Positions 1 to 7,538 of a DNA stretch of 64,000 nucleotides are shown here, piece by piece (positions within the stretch are counted from its first letter, which is position 1; each line of letters starts with the position of its first letter). The notes under the pieces were generated by a model. It was given only the letters and a program-made list of their open reading frames with translations, was not told the DNA's origin and ran no database searches. The DNA comes from Barrientosiimonas humi (GTDB lineage: Bacteria > Actinomycetota > Actinomycetes > Actinomycetales > Dermatophilaceae). A program made the translations under genes and the position numbers. The stretch is taken from positions 3,317,375 through 3,381,374 of the forward strand of contig NZ_VFOK01000001.1 in NCBI RefSeq assembly GCF_006716095.1. The letters run 5' to 3'.

Positions 1-955
1 GCACCTCGTCGATGCGGTCGACGTAGACCGTGGAGGCCACGGGGCTGCCAGCGGCGAGGGTCTCGTCGACCAGCTGAGGCAGGTCGCGCAGCGTCGGGGT
101 GGCGCTGCCGATGTCGGCGCTGTCCGGCTGGCGCAGCACCTCGAGCAGCGCCTGCAGGTCGTCCATCGACTGCTGCGCGGCCTGCCGCACGAGCGTGGCA
201 CTGCGCGCGACGCGACGGTCGTCGTCACCGCTCACCATCTCCAGCGCCCCCGCGTGCAGCGAGACCAGGGAGAGCCGGTGTCCGAGCGCGTCGTGCACCT
301 CGCGGGCGATGCGCTCACGCTCGGCCTGCCGAGCCACCTGGCTGTTGAGCTGGGTGAGCTCGGCGTCGATCTCCTGCTCGCGCAGCTCGTGCCGCCGCAG
401 CTTGTCGCGGTCGCGCAGCAGCACGGCGAAACAGATCACGACCCCGATGAGCGTCAGGGTGAACACGGCGATCCCGAGCCCTTGGCCCATACCTCGCGCG
501 GTGAGCGGCACGACCGTGCTGTGCACGCCGTTGCCGAGTCCGTGGTGCTCGGTGCCGTCGCGCAGGAAGTACAGGACGATCGCGAGGGTGGCCACCGATC
601 CGCACAGCCAGGCCCGCCAGTCGCGCCACCCGGTGGAGGAGGCGACGACGGCGTACAGACCCGCGGCGGGCAGGACCGCGTCGAGCGGGTGGATCAGCAC
701 GACGGTGCTGATCAGCAACGAGATGACGACCGGCCAGCGGTGCCGCCAGATCAGGGAGAGGCTGAGCAGCACGCCGACGGTCCACACGACCGCCCACTCG
801 GTGTTGTTGTCGATGTCGAGCGGCCCCTCGTTCACGCCGTGGGCGTAGGTGACCGAGAGGGTCATGCTGACCAGGCAGAAGCCGACGAGCACGGCGGTGC
901 GCACCGACGGCTGGAGCAACGTCCACCGCCCGCCTTGCACCGCCCCTGCCGTCAT
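1..955 (-). CDS. NarL-type sensor histidine kinase (3' end outside window)
   Basis: The reading frame opens at an ATG on the minus strand and runs off the left edge, so about 318 N-terminal residues are visible. The first ~180 residues hold several hydrophobic segments (about 18-38, 52-70, 76-95, 118-130, 160-180), giving a membrane-anchored sensor with little extracellular sequence. A short linker leads to the dimerisation box ERERIAREVHDALGHRLS, with the phospho-accepting His near residue 221; this is the HisKA_3 signature of the NarL/LuxR-type two-component family. The HATPase domain and any partner response regulator lie outside the window. The stimulus cannot be inferred. The family call is firm; the function is open. 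Confidence 0.9.
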   Translation of the reverse strand, partial: MTAGAVQGGRWTLLQPSVRTAVLVGFCLVSMTLSVTYAHGVNEGPLDIDNNTEWAVVWTVGVLLSLSLIWRHRWPVVISLLISTVVLIHPLDAVLPAAGLYAVVASSTGWRDWRAWLCGSVATLAIVLYFLRDGTEHHGLGNGVHSTVVPLTARGMGQGLGIAVFTLTLIGVVICFAVLLRDRDKLRRHELREQEIDAELTQLNSQVARQAERERIAREVHDALGHRLSLVSLHAGALEMVSGDDDRRVARSATLVRQAAQQSMDDLQALLEVLRQPDSADIGSATPTLRDLPQLVDETLAAGSPVASTVYVDRIDEV

Positions 956-987
956 GAAGCCTGATCTAACCCGAACGTAGGTTGTGG

Positions 988-1058
988 CGAGCCGTTCGGC
1001 GGTCAGATTCCCCGCGAGCGCCAGCCAGTCGGAGGAGGGTGGTCGAGCCGTTCGGTGG
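988..1058. repeat. Pair of 15-bp direct repeats in divergent promoter region
   Basis: CGAGCCGTTCGGYGG occurs at 988-1002 and 1044-1058, 56 bp apart, between the start of the sensor kinase (955, minus) and the DUF4352 gene (1130, plus). Direct repeats in such a place could be response-regulator sites, but nothing else supports that. Confidence 0.35.
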
Positions 1059-1129
1059 ATCCGCGCAGGTGGTCACCCCGGCTTGACTCTGTCTCGTCGC
1101 CAGAACACTCAGACAGGGGAAACCACGAC

Positions 1130-1894
1130 ATGTCCACGCCCATGAACACCCAGCCGCCGTCCGACGCCGCTCCGGGCCACCAGGCCGCCGGCGGCCTGCC
1201 GCCAGTCCCGCCGCAGCAGTTCGCCTACCCGCCGATGCAGGAGCCGCAGAAGAAGAGCTGGTTCGCCCGGCACAAGATCATCACCGGGCTCGGCGCGCTG
1301 CTGCTCGTCGCCGGCGGCGTCTCGGCCGCCCAGGGTGGGTCCGGGGGGACCACCACCGACGGGTCGAGCAACCAGGCCGCTGCGCCGGCCGACAACGGTG
1401 GGGACGCGGCCCCCGCCGCCGGTGACGGCGACGGTGCGCAGGACGCCGCTCCCGCCGCCGACGACGCCAAGCCCGTCGCCAAGAAGGACTCGCTGCCCGG
1501 CCTGAACGCTCCCGTCCGTGACGGCAAGTTCGAGTTCACCGTCACCAAGGTCGAGACCGGCAAGACCCAGATCGGCGATCAGTACGTCGGCGAGAAGGCC
1601 CAGGGCCAGTTCACCCTGGTGACCGTCACCGTGAAGAACATCGGCGACGAGCCGCAGACGCTCATCGACACCGAGCAGCAGCTGACCGACGGGTCGGGTC
1701 GGCAGTACACCAGCAACACGATGGCCGCGCTGCTCCTGCCGGGCAACGAGAACGCGTTCATCACCGACATCAACCCCGGCAACAACATCAAGGCTGTCCT
1801 GGTCTACGACATGGCCAAGGGCGCCAAGCCGACGACCATCCAGCTGCACGACTCGATGTTCTCCGGCGGCGTGAAGGTCGACCTGACCAAGTAG
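1130..1894 (+). CDS. Membrane-anchored DUF4352 domain protein
   Basis: This 254-residue protein starts at an ATG preceded by AGGGGAAA; an in-frame extension to 1055 lacks a better start. The first ~40 residues are Pro/Ala/Gln rich and cytoplasmic, a single membrane segment (LGALLLVAGGVSAA, about residues 50-64) follows, and then a Gly/Ala/Asp-rich linker. The C-terminal ~140 residues form a beta-sandwich of the DUF4352 type (FTVTKVETGKTQIG, LVTVTVKNIGDEPQTL, ending in a VKVDLTK strand). DUF4352 is an immunoglobulin-like fold common in actinobacterial extracytoplasmic proteins of unknown role. The gene is monocistronic and is followed at once by a strong hairpin terminator. Cell-surface location is inferred from topology. 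Confidence 0.85.
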   Translation: MSTPMNTQPPSDAAPGHQAAGGLPPVPPQQFAYPPMQEPQKKSWFARHKIITGLGALLLVAGGVSAAQGGSGGTTTDGSSNQAAAPADNGGDAAPAAGDGDGAQDAAPAADDAKPVAKKDSLPGLNAPVRDGKFEFTVTKVETGKTQIGDQYVGEKAQGQFTLVTVTVKNIGDEPQTLIDTEQQLTDGSGRQYTSNTMAALLLPGNENAFITDINPGNNIKAVLVYDMAKGAKPTTIQLHDSMFSGGVKVDLTK

Positions 1895-1913
1895 GCGCCA
1901 GCCCTGCAGCACC

Positions 1914-1953
1914 CGCCCGGCCCGCGACGGACTCCACCGTCGCGGGCCGGGCG
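1914..1953 (+). terminator. Strong hairpin terminator after DUF4352 gene
   Basis: There are perfect 17-bp inverted arms at 1914-1930 and 1937-1953 around a 6-nt ACTCCA loop, 19 bp past the stop codon. There is no U-tract, as is usual for high-GC actinobacterial terminators. Confidence 0.8.
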
Positions 1954-2035
1954 AGCGTCCGGGTGGGGCGGTGGGCGTACGCCCGCGGCTAGCGTGGCCG
2001 GGACGCGCACCCGACGCCGGCCGCAGGAGGCACCC

Positions 2036-2515
2036 ATGTCCGACGAGCAGCCCTACATCGACTACGACAACCTGCCCGTTCCCGACGAGGGGATCCTGGT
2101 CACCACGTTCCTCACCGTCGAGAACGTCGACCGGTCGCGCCGGTTCTACTCCGAGGTGCTCGGCGGCACGGTGGTGCTGGAGCGCAACCCGTGCATGGTC
2201 AAGCTCGCGAACTCGTGGCTGATCATGAACCCCGGCGGCGGCCCGACGCCGGACAAGCCGGGCATCACGCTCGTGCCGAACCAGCAGCGCGACGAGGTCT
2301 CCGCGTTCCTCAACCTGCGGGTCGCGGACATCGCGCAGGTCTATCGCGAGTGGAGCGCCAAGGGCGCCGAGTTCGTCACCGAGCCGATCGACCGTGGCGC
2401 CGAGATCCGTTGCTATCTCAGGGATCCCGACGGTTACCTCATCGAGGTGGGGCAGTCGACCGGGCTGCTCCAGGGCGACCTCGCCAAGATCCGCCCGGAG
2501 GACCCGACGGGATGA
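2036..2515 (+). CDS. VOC-superfamily (glyoxalase/bleomycin resistance-like) protein
   Basis: This 159-residue protein starts at an ATG 6 nt after AGGAGG; an earlier in-frame start at 1994 is rejected because it lacks this site. It shows the VOC beta-alpha-beta-beta-beta pattern: TTFLTVENVDRSRRFYSEVLGG near residue 22 (typical of the first module), then LNLRVADIAQVYREWSAKGAEF and a final module YLRDPDGYLIEVGQ. The final Glu (IEVGQ) matches the metal-ligand position of glyoxalase-fold enzymes. Such single-domain proteins are variously dioxygenases, lyases or resistance proteins, and no substrate can be assigned. It stands upstream of a tandem GNAT gene with no obvious pathway link. Confidence 0.85.
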   Translation: MSDEQPYIDYDNLPVPDEGILVTTFLTVENVDRSRRFYSEVLGGTVVLERNPCMVKLANSWLIMNPGGGPTPDKPGITLVPNQQRDEVSAFLNLRVADIAQVYREWSAKGAEFVTEPIDRGAEIRCYLRDPDGYLIEVGQSTGLLQGDLAKIRPEDPTG

Positions 2516-2578
2516 CCGGCCCCGCGCGCGGCGCGAAACTGCGTCGCCCCCGCCCCCGACGTACGCCAGGGTGGGCGC

Positions 2579-3580
2579 ATGCAGACCGACTACCGCTGGA
2601 GCCGGCTCACCACGGACGACGGCGAGGCCTGGGCGGCGCTCGCGAACACGCTGGCCGAGGTCGACGACACCGACGAGTTCGTCAGGGCCGAGGACCTCAC
2701 GGAGGAGCTGACCGACGACGGCGTCGACCCGAGCCGTGACACCTGGGCGGTCTGGGACGGCGACCGCCTCGTCGCGTTCGGCGGCGTCCGGGTGTCGCCG
2801 ACGCTGGGCCACGACGGCACGGCCCGCGCCTGGTTCCTCGGCGGCGTGCACCCCGACCACCGCGGGCGGGGGATCGGCCACCGGCTGGTCGCGCAGCTGG
2901 AGGCGCGGGGCCGCGAGCTCATCGCCGAGCGGCACCCGGGCCAGCCCGCGGTGTTCGCCTCCGACGCCGGCCGCGAGGACTCCTCGTCGGCGGCGCTGCT
3001 GCGCCACCGCGGTTACGCGGTCGTGCGCTACTTCAACCAGCTCGTGCGCCCGTTGCCCGGGGAGGTGCCCGCGCAGCCCGAGGTGCCCACCGACGTACGC
3101 CTGGTGCCGGTCAGCGACGACCTCAAGGAGGCGGTGCGCGAGGCGCACAACGCGGCGTTCCGCGACCACTTCGGCTCCTCCGAGGTGCCGCCGGCCGCGT
3201 GGGACCACCGCTGGGCGGCGCGCGCCAGCCGGCACGACCTGTCGTCGCTGGCCGTCGACGGCGCCGGACGGGTGCTCGCCTACGTGCTGTGCCAGGTCTG
3301 GGAGGAGGGGGAGCTCTACGTCGCGACCGTCGGCACCGTCGCCGAGGCGCGTGGGCGCGGCCTCGCCCAGGCCTGCCTCGCCCGGTCGCTGCGGCTCGCC
3401 GTCGACGAGGGCGGCTTCACCCGCGCCGACCTGCACGTCGACTCCGCGAGCCCGACCGGCGCCACCCGGCTGTACGCCCGGCTCGGCTTCGAGACCGCGC
3501 GCGTCTTCGCCCGGTTCGAGCGCCCGCAGGGCAAGGTCTCAGCCTCCCGGCCGACCGAGGGGCTCAACAGACGGGCGTGA
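2579..3580 (+). CDS. Tandem GNAT-domain N-acetyltransferase
   Basis: This 333-residue protein has two GNAT folds. The N-terminal domain carries the acetyl-CoA pyrophosphate-binding loop HPDHRGRGIGHRL near residue 100. The C-terminal domain carries EARGRGLAQACL near residue 260, followed by the usual SPTGATRLYARLGFE tail. Duplicated GNATs occur in actinobacteria, for example mycothiol synthase MshD, but the flanking residues do not let me call this MshD. The 3' end overlaps the convergent secreted-protein gene by 17 bp. The substrate is unknown; the family call is secure. Confidence 0.88.
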   Translation: MQTDYRWSRLTTDDGEAWAALANTLAEVDDTDEFVRAEDLTEELTDDGVDPSRDTWAVWDGDRLVAFGGVRVSPTLGHDGTARAWFLGGVHPDHRGRGIGHRLVAQLEARGRELIAERHPGQPAVFASDAGREDSSSAALLRHRGYAVVRYFNQLVRPLPGEVPAQPEVPTDVRLVPVSDDLKEAVREAHNAAFRDHFGSSEVPPAAWDHRWAARASRHDLSSLAVDGAGRVLAYVLCQVWEEGELYVATVGTVAEARGRGLAQACLARSLRLAVDEGGFTRADLHVDSASPTGATRLYARLGFETARVFARFERPQGKVSASRPTEGLNRRA

Positions 3581-4268
3581 ACGAGATGTCGGAGATCCCC
3601 GCGAGGATGTACAGGTCGTAGTTGGTGCTGAACAGGTTCGAGTAGGTGATGCTGAAGCTGGTGAGGGGACCGGCGTAGGAGATGCCGACGTTGCCCGCGG
3701 TCTCGGTGGGCAGGGCGGAGCCGGTGTTGGTGAACGGATCGGCGGCCGTGCCCGAGCCCGTCGCCCTGCTGCCGCGTGACCGCACGGTGAAGCCGGACGA
3801 GAGGGAGAAGCCCTCGCGGAAGCCGGTGGTGCCGCTCGTGCCGGTGCCGACGGTCTCCAGGTCGAGCAGGGTGAAGCTCACGTTGGTCACCGGTCGCGAG
3901 AAGGTGAACGTGATCGTCTGGGTGTCTCGCGCCGCGACGCTCGGCGAGAACGAGAAGGCGAGGTATTTCTGCGAGATGCCGCCCTGCGGGCCGGCGGTCA
4001 CTCGCAGGTTGCGGTCGTTCGAGACCGTCGAGGTCACCGTGAGCGTCGTCCCGTTGACCGTGGTCTGACCCACGAGCGTCCCCGTGGCCAGGGCATCCCA
4101 GTCGACCACGCCGGGGGCGCACGTTGGAGAGGCGGCGGCGGAGGGTGCGGCGGTGGCGATGCTCACGATCGGGACCGACCACAGGGCGCCCTTGCTCACG
4201 GTCCGACGGGTTGTTCCGGTCTGCTGCTGCACGGCTGCCTCCCGCTGCCTGCTGATGACTGTGCTCAC
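3564..4268 (-). CDS. Secreted protein of unknown function with Tat-like signal
   Basis: This 234-residue protein has an N-terminus containing TRRTVSKGALWSVPIVSIA then an Ala-rich AAPSAAAS, an arrangement frequent in actinobacterial twin-arginine-like signal peptides (cleavage probably near residue 46). The mature part is rich in Thr, Ser, Gly and Val (SFTLLDLETVGTGTSGTTGF, PLTSFSITYSNLFS), suggesting an all-beta surface protein. Two Cys (CAPG after the signal, and the C-terminal VC) could pair as a disulfide. I recognise no enzymatic motif. It faces away from an iron-box-like palindrome at 4323-4341, so iron control of this gene is possible as well as of the small gene on the other side. Confidence 0.75.
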   Translation of the reverse strand: MSTVISRQREAAVQQQTGTTRRTVSKGALWSVPIVSIATAAPSAAASPTCAPGVVDWDALATGTLVGQTTVNGTTLTVTSTVSNDRNLRVTAGPQGGISQKYLAFSFSPSVAARDTQTITFTFSRPVTNVSFTLLDLETVGTGTSGTTGFREGFSLSSGFTVRSRGSRATGSGTAADPFTNTGSALPTETAGNVGISYAGPLTSFSITYSNLFSTNYDLYILAGISDISFTPVC

Positions 4269-4322
4269 TCTAGATGCGCTGCGGTGCGCTGCGGCTCCCG
4301 CGCTGCGTCCCTCGCCGAGGGG

Positions 4323-4341
4323 ATAGGTGAGGCGAACCTAA
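4323..4341. promoter_or_regulatory. DtxR/IdeR-type iron box
   Basis: The 19-bp element ATAGGTGAGGCGAACCTAA matches 16 of 19 positions of the classical DtxR/IdeR consensus palindrome TTAGGTTAGGCTAACCTAA. It sits between divergent genes starting at 4268 (minus) and 4364 (plus), just upstream of a -10-like TACACT (4351-4356). Repression under iron-replete conditions is inferred from the family. Confidence 0.7.
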
Positions 4342-4363
4342 CTCATGCCCTACACTCCTGCCC

Positions 4364-4513
4364 GTGGCCAAGAAGTCCAAGCAGCGCAAGCCGAAGAAGG
4401 AGTGCTGCGTCTCCAAGTCGCGGTGCCAGCGCTGCCCGATCCGGATGCTGCGCGAGGGCACGCTCCCGGAGGGCTACACGGTCAAGAAGCGCAAGCTGGT
4501 CAAGGCCGCCTGA
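4364..4513 (+). CDS. Small basic Cys-rich protein, probably leaderless
   Basis: This 49-residue ORF begins at GTG and reads VAKKSKQRKPKK, then CCVSKSRCQRCP, then MLREGTLPEGYTVKKRKL. The N- and C-termini are strongly basic, and four Cys lie in a CC-x5-C-x2-C cluster that could bind a metal. The GTG lies 7 nt after TACACT with no Shine-Dalgarno, so the mRNA is probably leaderless. I recall similar unnamed small proteins in other actinobacteria, but their function is unknown to me. The iron box upstream suggests iron-responsive expression. Independent support: the codon usage is high-GC, the composition is protein-like, and the stop falls just before the convergent APC gene. Confidence 0.7.
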   Translation: MAKKSKQRKPKKECCVSKSRCQRCPIRMLREGTLPEGYTVKKRKLVKAA

Positions 4514-4533
4514 GCCGCACGCTCGGCTGAGCG

Positions 4534-5973
4534 TCAGGACCGCTCGAGCCGGGCGAGCAGCCGCTCCTCGGCGTCCGGCCCCGCGGCCACGCCCGACGGC
4601 AGCCGCAGCAGGAAGACCACGCCGAGCAGCCACCACAGCCCGAACAGGATCCACGGCTCGATGCTCAGCGCGGCCGGCATCCCGGGCAGGTAGAGCGACA
4701 GCAGCGCCAGGGTGAGCACGGCGGCGGCGACCCCGACGACGGTCCCGAGCGGGGAGCGGGCGCTGCCCACGCGGAACGGGCGGTCCATCTCCGGCTCGCG
4801 CCGGCGCAGCACCAGGAACGTCACCGCCACGAGGAAGTAGGCGACGACGATGCTCGGGGCGCCGGAGTCGACCAGCCACACCAGCATCGCCTCGCCGAAC
4901 CACGGCGCCAGCACCGACAGCGACCCGATGAACAGCAGCGCGTTGACCGGCGTCCTGTACGTCGGGTGCAGCTTCCCGAAGAAGCGCGGCAGCATCCCCG
5001 AGCGGCCCATGGCGTACAGCAGCCGGGAGGCGCCGATGAGGAAGGCGTTCCACGAGGTGAGGATGCCGGCGATGCCGCCCGCGATCAGGATGGTGCCGAA
5101 GATCTCGCTGCCCCACAGGGCGGTCATCGCATCGGCGGTCGCGAGGTCGGCGGCGGCCAGCTCGCTGCTGCTCATCGCCGAGCCCGCGGTGACGACGACG
5201 AGGATGTACCAGAGCGCGGCCATCGCGACCGACAGCACGACCAGCTGCCCGATGCGGCGGAACGGCACGTTGATCTCCTCCGCCGACTGCGGCACCACGT
5301 CGAACCCGACGAACAGGAACGGCACCACCACGAGCACCGCGACGAACCCGTCGAACCCGCCGGTGAACAGCGGCCGCATGTTGGCGGTGGAGCCGCCGAC
5401 GAACGAACCGACCAGCAGCAGCGCGCCCACGACCAGCAGGAACAGCACGATGAACGACTGCGCCGCGCTCGCCGGCTTGATGCCGCGAATGTTGAGCAGG
5501 GTCAGCACGACTGCGGCCACGACACCGACCAGTGCCCAGGTCAGGTAGACGTCGGACCCCGCGACCGACCACAGGCGTACCTGGTTGAGCTCGGGGAACA
5601 GGTAGAGCGCCGTGCGCGGCAGCGCCACCGCCTCGAACGCGACGATCGTGACGTAACCGCCGGTGATCGCCCACGAGCAGACGAACGCCCACCGCGGACC
5701 CATCCCGCGCATGACGTAGTGGTGCTCGCCGCCCGCGTGCGGCATCGCCGAGACGAGCTCGGAGTAGGTCAGGCCGACCAGGCACATGATGAGCCCGCCG
5801 ACGACGAAGGCCAGCGCGGCACCGAACGTGCCCGCCGACTCGAGCCAGCCGCCGGTGAGCACGACCCAGCCGAAGCCGATCATCGCGCCGAAGCCGATGG
5901 CGATGGTGTCGAGGCTGCCGAGCGCGCGGACGAAGCCGCCGTCGGTGCCGTGCGTGGGGGAGTGGTCCGTCAT
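4534..5973 (-). CDS. APC-superfamily amino acid permease
   Basis: This 479-residue membrane protein has about 12 hydrophobic segments. The N-terminal helix LDTIAIGFGAMIGFGWVVLT carries the Gly-rich unwound region of TM1 typical of APC carriers; a later loop reads VPQSAEEINVPFR, a hallmark of amino acid/polyamine permeases (often with E..NP). Transport is expected to be proton-coupled uptake or exchange of an amino acid or amine; the substrate cannot be assigned. The C-terminal tail ends in charged residues. Transcription converges on the small Cys-rich gene upstream at 4364. No catabolic partner is adjacent. Confidence 0.9.
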   Translation of the reverse strand: MTDHSPTHGTDGGFVRALGSLDTIAIGFGAMIGFGWVVLTGGWLESAGTFGAALAFVVGGLIMCLVGLTYSELVSAMPHAGGEHHYVMRGMGPRWAFVCSWAITGGYVTIVAFEAVALPRTALYLFPELNQVRLWSVAGSDVYLTWALVGVVAAVVLTLLNIRGIKPASAAQSFIVLFLLVVGALLLVGSFVGGSTANMRPLFTGGFDGFVAVLVVVPFLFVGFDVVPQSAEEINVPFRRIGQLVVLSVAMAALWYILVVVTAGSAMSSSELAAADLATADAMTALWGSEIFGTILIAGGIAGILTSWNAFLIGASRLLYAMGRSGMLPRFFGKLHPTYRTPVNALLFIGSLSVLAPWFGEAMLVWLVDSGAPSIVVAYFLVAVTFLVLRRREPEMDRPFRVGSARSPLGTVVGVAAAVLTLALLSLYLPGMPAALSIEPWILFGLWWLLGVVFLLRLPSGVAAGPDAEERLLARLERS

Positions 5974-6009
5974 CTCCCCATGCTGCCGGGCTACCGGCGA
6001 GTCGGGAGG

Positions 6010-7302
6010 TCAGACGCGCACGTCGACCCAGACCAGGCGGTGGTCGCTCGTCGGGAACGGGTAGCTGCCGGTGAGCCGCGACAGCGGGTCGGCCTTGACC
6101 GGCCAGAACACCCGGGCGTCGAGCATCTTCAGGTTGCGGCTCGGCAGGACGTAGTCGGCCCGGATGTTGCCGGGCGGCTCGGCGAAGTCGGCGGTGTCGT
6201 ACTTCGCCGGCGTGCGGTGGGTGAGGTTGGCCCCGCCCTGCTCGCGCGCGGCCTCGACGGCGCCCTCCGACCACGGCGTCAGCGAGGTGTTGACCCGCTT
6301 GTTGGTCAGTAGCTGCTGGACCGCGCCGGGCAGCGAGTCGCCGTCGTAGGGGTCGCTGTTCTGGTCGCCGGCGATGACGAACCGGCTGCCCGGCTTCAGG
6401 CCACCGCGCTGGCCGGCGTCGTCGTAGATGTAGCGCGACCGGCTCGGCCCGGAGACATAGTCGGCCCACAGTCGGATCTCGTCGGCGTTGCGCAGGCCGT
6501 TGCGGTCCTCCGGCCCGTCGAACACCGGCGGCGTCGGGTGCGAGGCGAGCACGTGGACCGTGCGCCTGCCGACCCGCACGGGGACGTCCCAGTGCGACTT
6601 GCTCGACAGCCGTACGCGCTCCAGCTCCTCGGGGGAGAACCAGTCGTTCGGCTCGGGCGTGGCCGGGTCGTCGGGCAGTCGCGCGCCCGGCATGTCCTTC
6701 CAAAGGAAGTTCTGGAAGGTGCGCACCCGCGCGGTGTCGATGGGGTACTTGCTGTAGACGACCATGCCGTACTGCCCCGGGAACTCGCCGAACCCGAACG
6801 CGTCGTTCGGGCCGCCGACGGTGCCGTCGTTGTCGAGGTCCATGCCGCTCGGCACGCCGGTGTTGACCGGGGCGGTGTAGGCGTAGGGGTAGGTCACCGG
6901 GTCCGCGCCGCGCTGCCCGCGCTCGAGGTAGTTGTCGCGGAACAGGTCGACCGCGACGTTGCCCGGGACGTAGTCGAACTCGTTGATGAGGACGACGTCG
7001 GGGTCGGTGCGCTGGATGGTCTCGGCCACGTTGCGCGCCTGCTCGTTGTCCGGCGTCGACAGGTCGCGCACGAGCTGGCCCTCGGCGGAGCGGTTGAGCG
7101 AGGCGTTGAACTGGGCCACGCGCAGGGTGCGGTCGGGGGCGTTGCTCCCGGGCTTGGCGCGGTCAGGCTTGGCGCTGCCCTGCGGCTTGGCGCTGTCGCC
7201 GGGCTTGGCGGTGGCGGCCGGGGCGGCGAGGCCGACCGAACCGGCCAGGGCGACACCGACGAGGGCGGTGAGGAGCGACGTACGGCGGGTGCGACGGGTC
7301 AT
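6010..7302 (-). CDS. Secreted endonuclease/exonuclease/phosphatase (EEP) family protein
   Basis: This 430-residue protein starts at the ATG encoding MTRRTRRTSLLTALVG; the upstream extension to 7440 looks non-coding. A signal peptide runs to about residue 33 (GLAAPAATA). A Lys/Pro/Gly-rich linker precedes the EEP domain. Expected catalytic elements are visible in order: TLRVAQFNASLNR (Asn), DVVLINEFDYV (Glu), HVLASHPTPP (His), FVIAGDQNSDPYDGDS (Asp/Asn) and the C-terminal SDHRLVWVDV (Asp-His). Such proteins hydrolyse phosphodiester or phosphate esters outside the cell. Whether the substrate is DNA, lipid or another ester is not determinable. It is monocistronic and shares no promoter with the APC gene downstream. 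Confidence 0.9.
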   Translation of the reverse strand: MTRRTRRTSLLTALVGVALAGSVGLAAPAATAKPGDSAKPQGSAKPDRAKPGSNAPDRTLRVAQFNASLNRSAEGQLVRDLSTPDNEQARNVAETIQRTDPDVVLINEFDYVPGNVAVDLFRDNYLERGQRGADPVTYPYAYTAPVNTGVPSGMDLDNDGTVGGPNDAFGFGEFPGQYGMVVYSKYPIDTARVRTFQNFLWKDMPGARLPDDPATPEPNDWFSPEELERVRLSSKSHWDVPVRVGRRTVHVLASHPTPPVFDGPEDRNGLRNADEIRLWADYVSGPSRSRYIYDDAGQRGGLKPGSRFVIAGDQNSDPYDGDSLPGAVQQLLTNKRVNTSLTPWSEGAVEAAREQGGANLTHRTPAKYDTADFAEPPGNIRADYVLPSRNLKMLDARVFWPVKADPLSRLTGSYPFPTSDHRLVWVDVRV

Positions 7303-7394
7303 GAGCCCCACTGTGGCCCGGTCCGGGCGACCTGCGGGCGAACACGAGGAGATCTTTGGGCGGTGGGGACGGCTGGCGGAGTCGCCGCGCGACT

Positions 7395-7450
7395 GAGTGG
7401 TCACTTGTGGTGGGTGTCGACCGTCGCGCACCCGCCACAAGTGACCACTC
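7395..7450. repeat. Long near-perfect inverted repeat (22-bp arms)
   Basis: The arms at 7395-7416 and 7429-7450 are complementary at 21 of 22 positions around a 12-nt loop. It lies between the divergently read EEP hydrolase (start 7302) and the MalY-like gene (start about 7539), so it is not a 3'-end terminator. It could be a regulator site, a cruciform or an mRNA leader hairpin. Confidence 0.7.
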
Positions 7451-7538
7451 GAGCCGGTGAGTCGTCACCTACGCCGGTCGGCGCTGGCTATCACCGAAGG
7501 CCGGTGCGTCGAGCGGGGTCGTGGGGGAGCATGGGGCG

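Noticed and set aside
1109-3436. 775-codon minus-strand open frame across the DUF4352, VOC and GNAT genes
   Set aside because: Three recognised protein families lie on the opposite strand, and the predicted product has shadow-frame composition.
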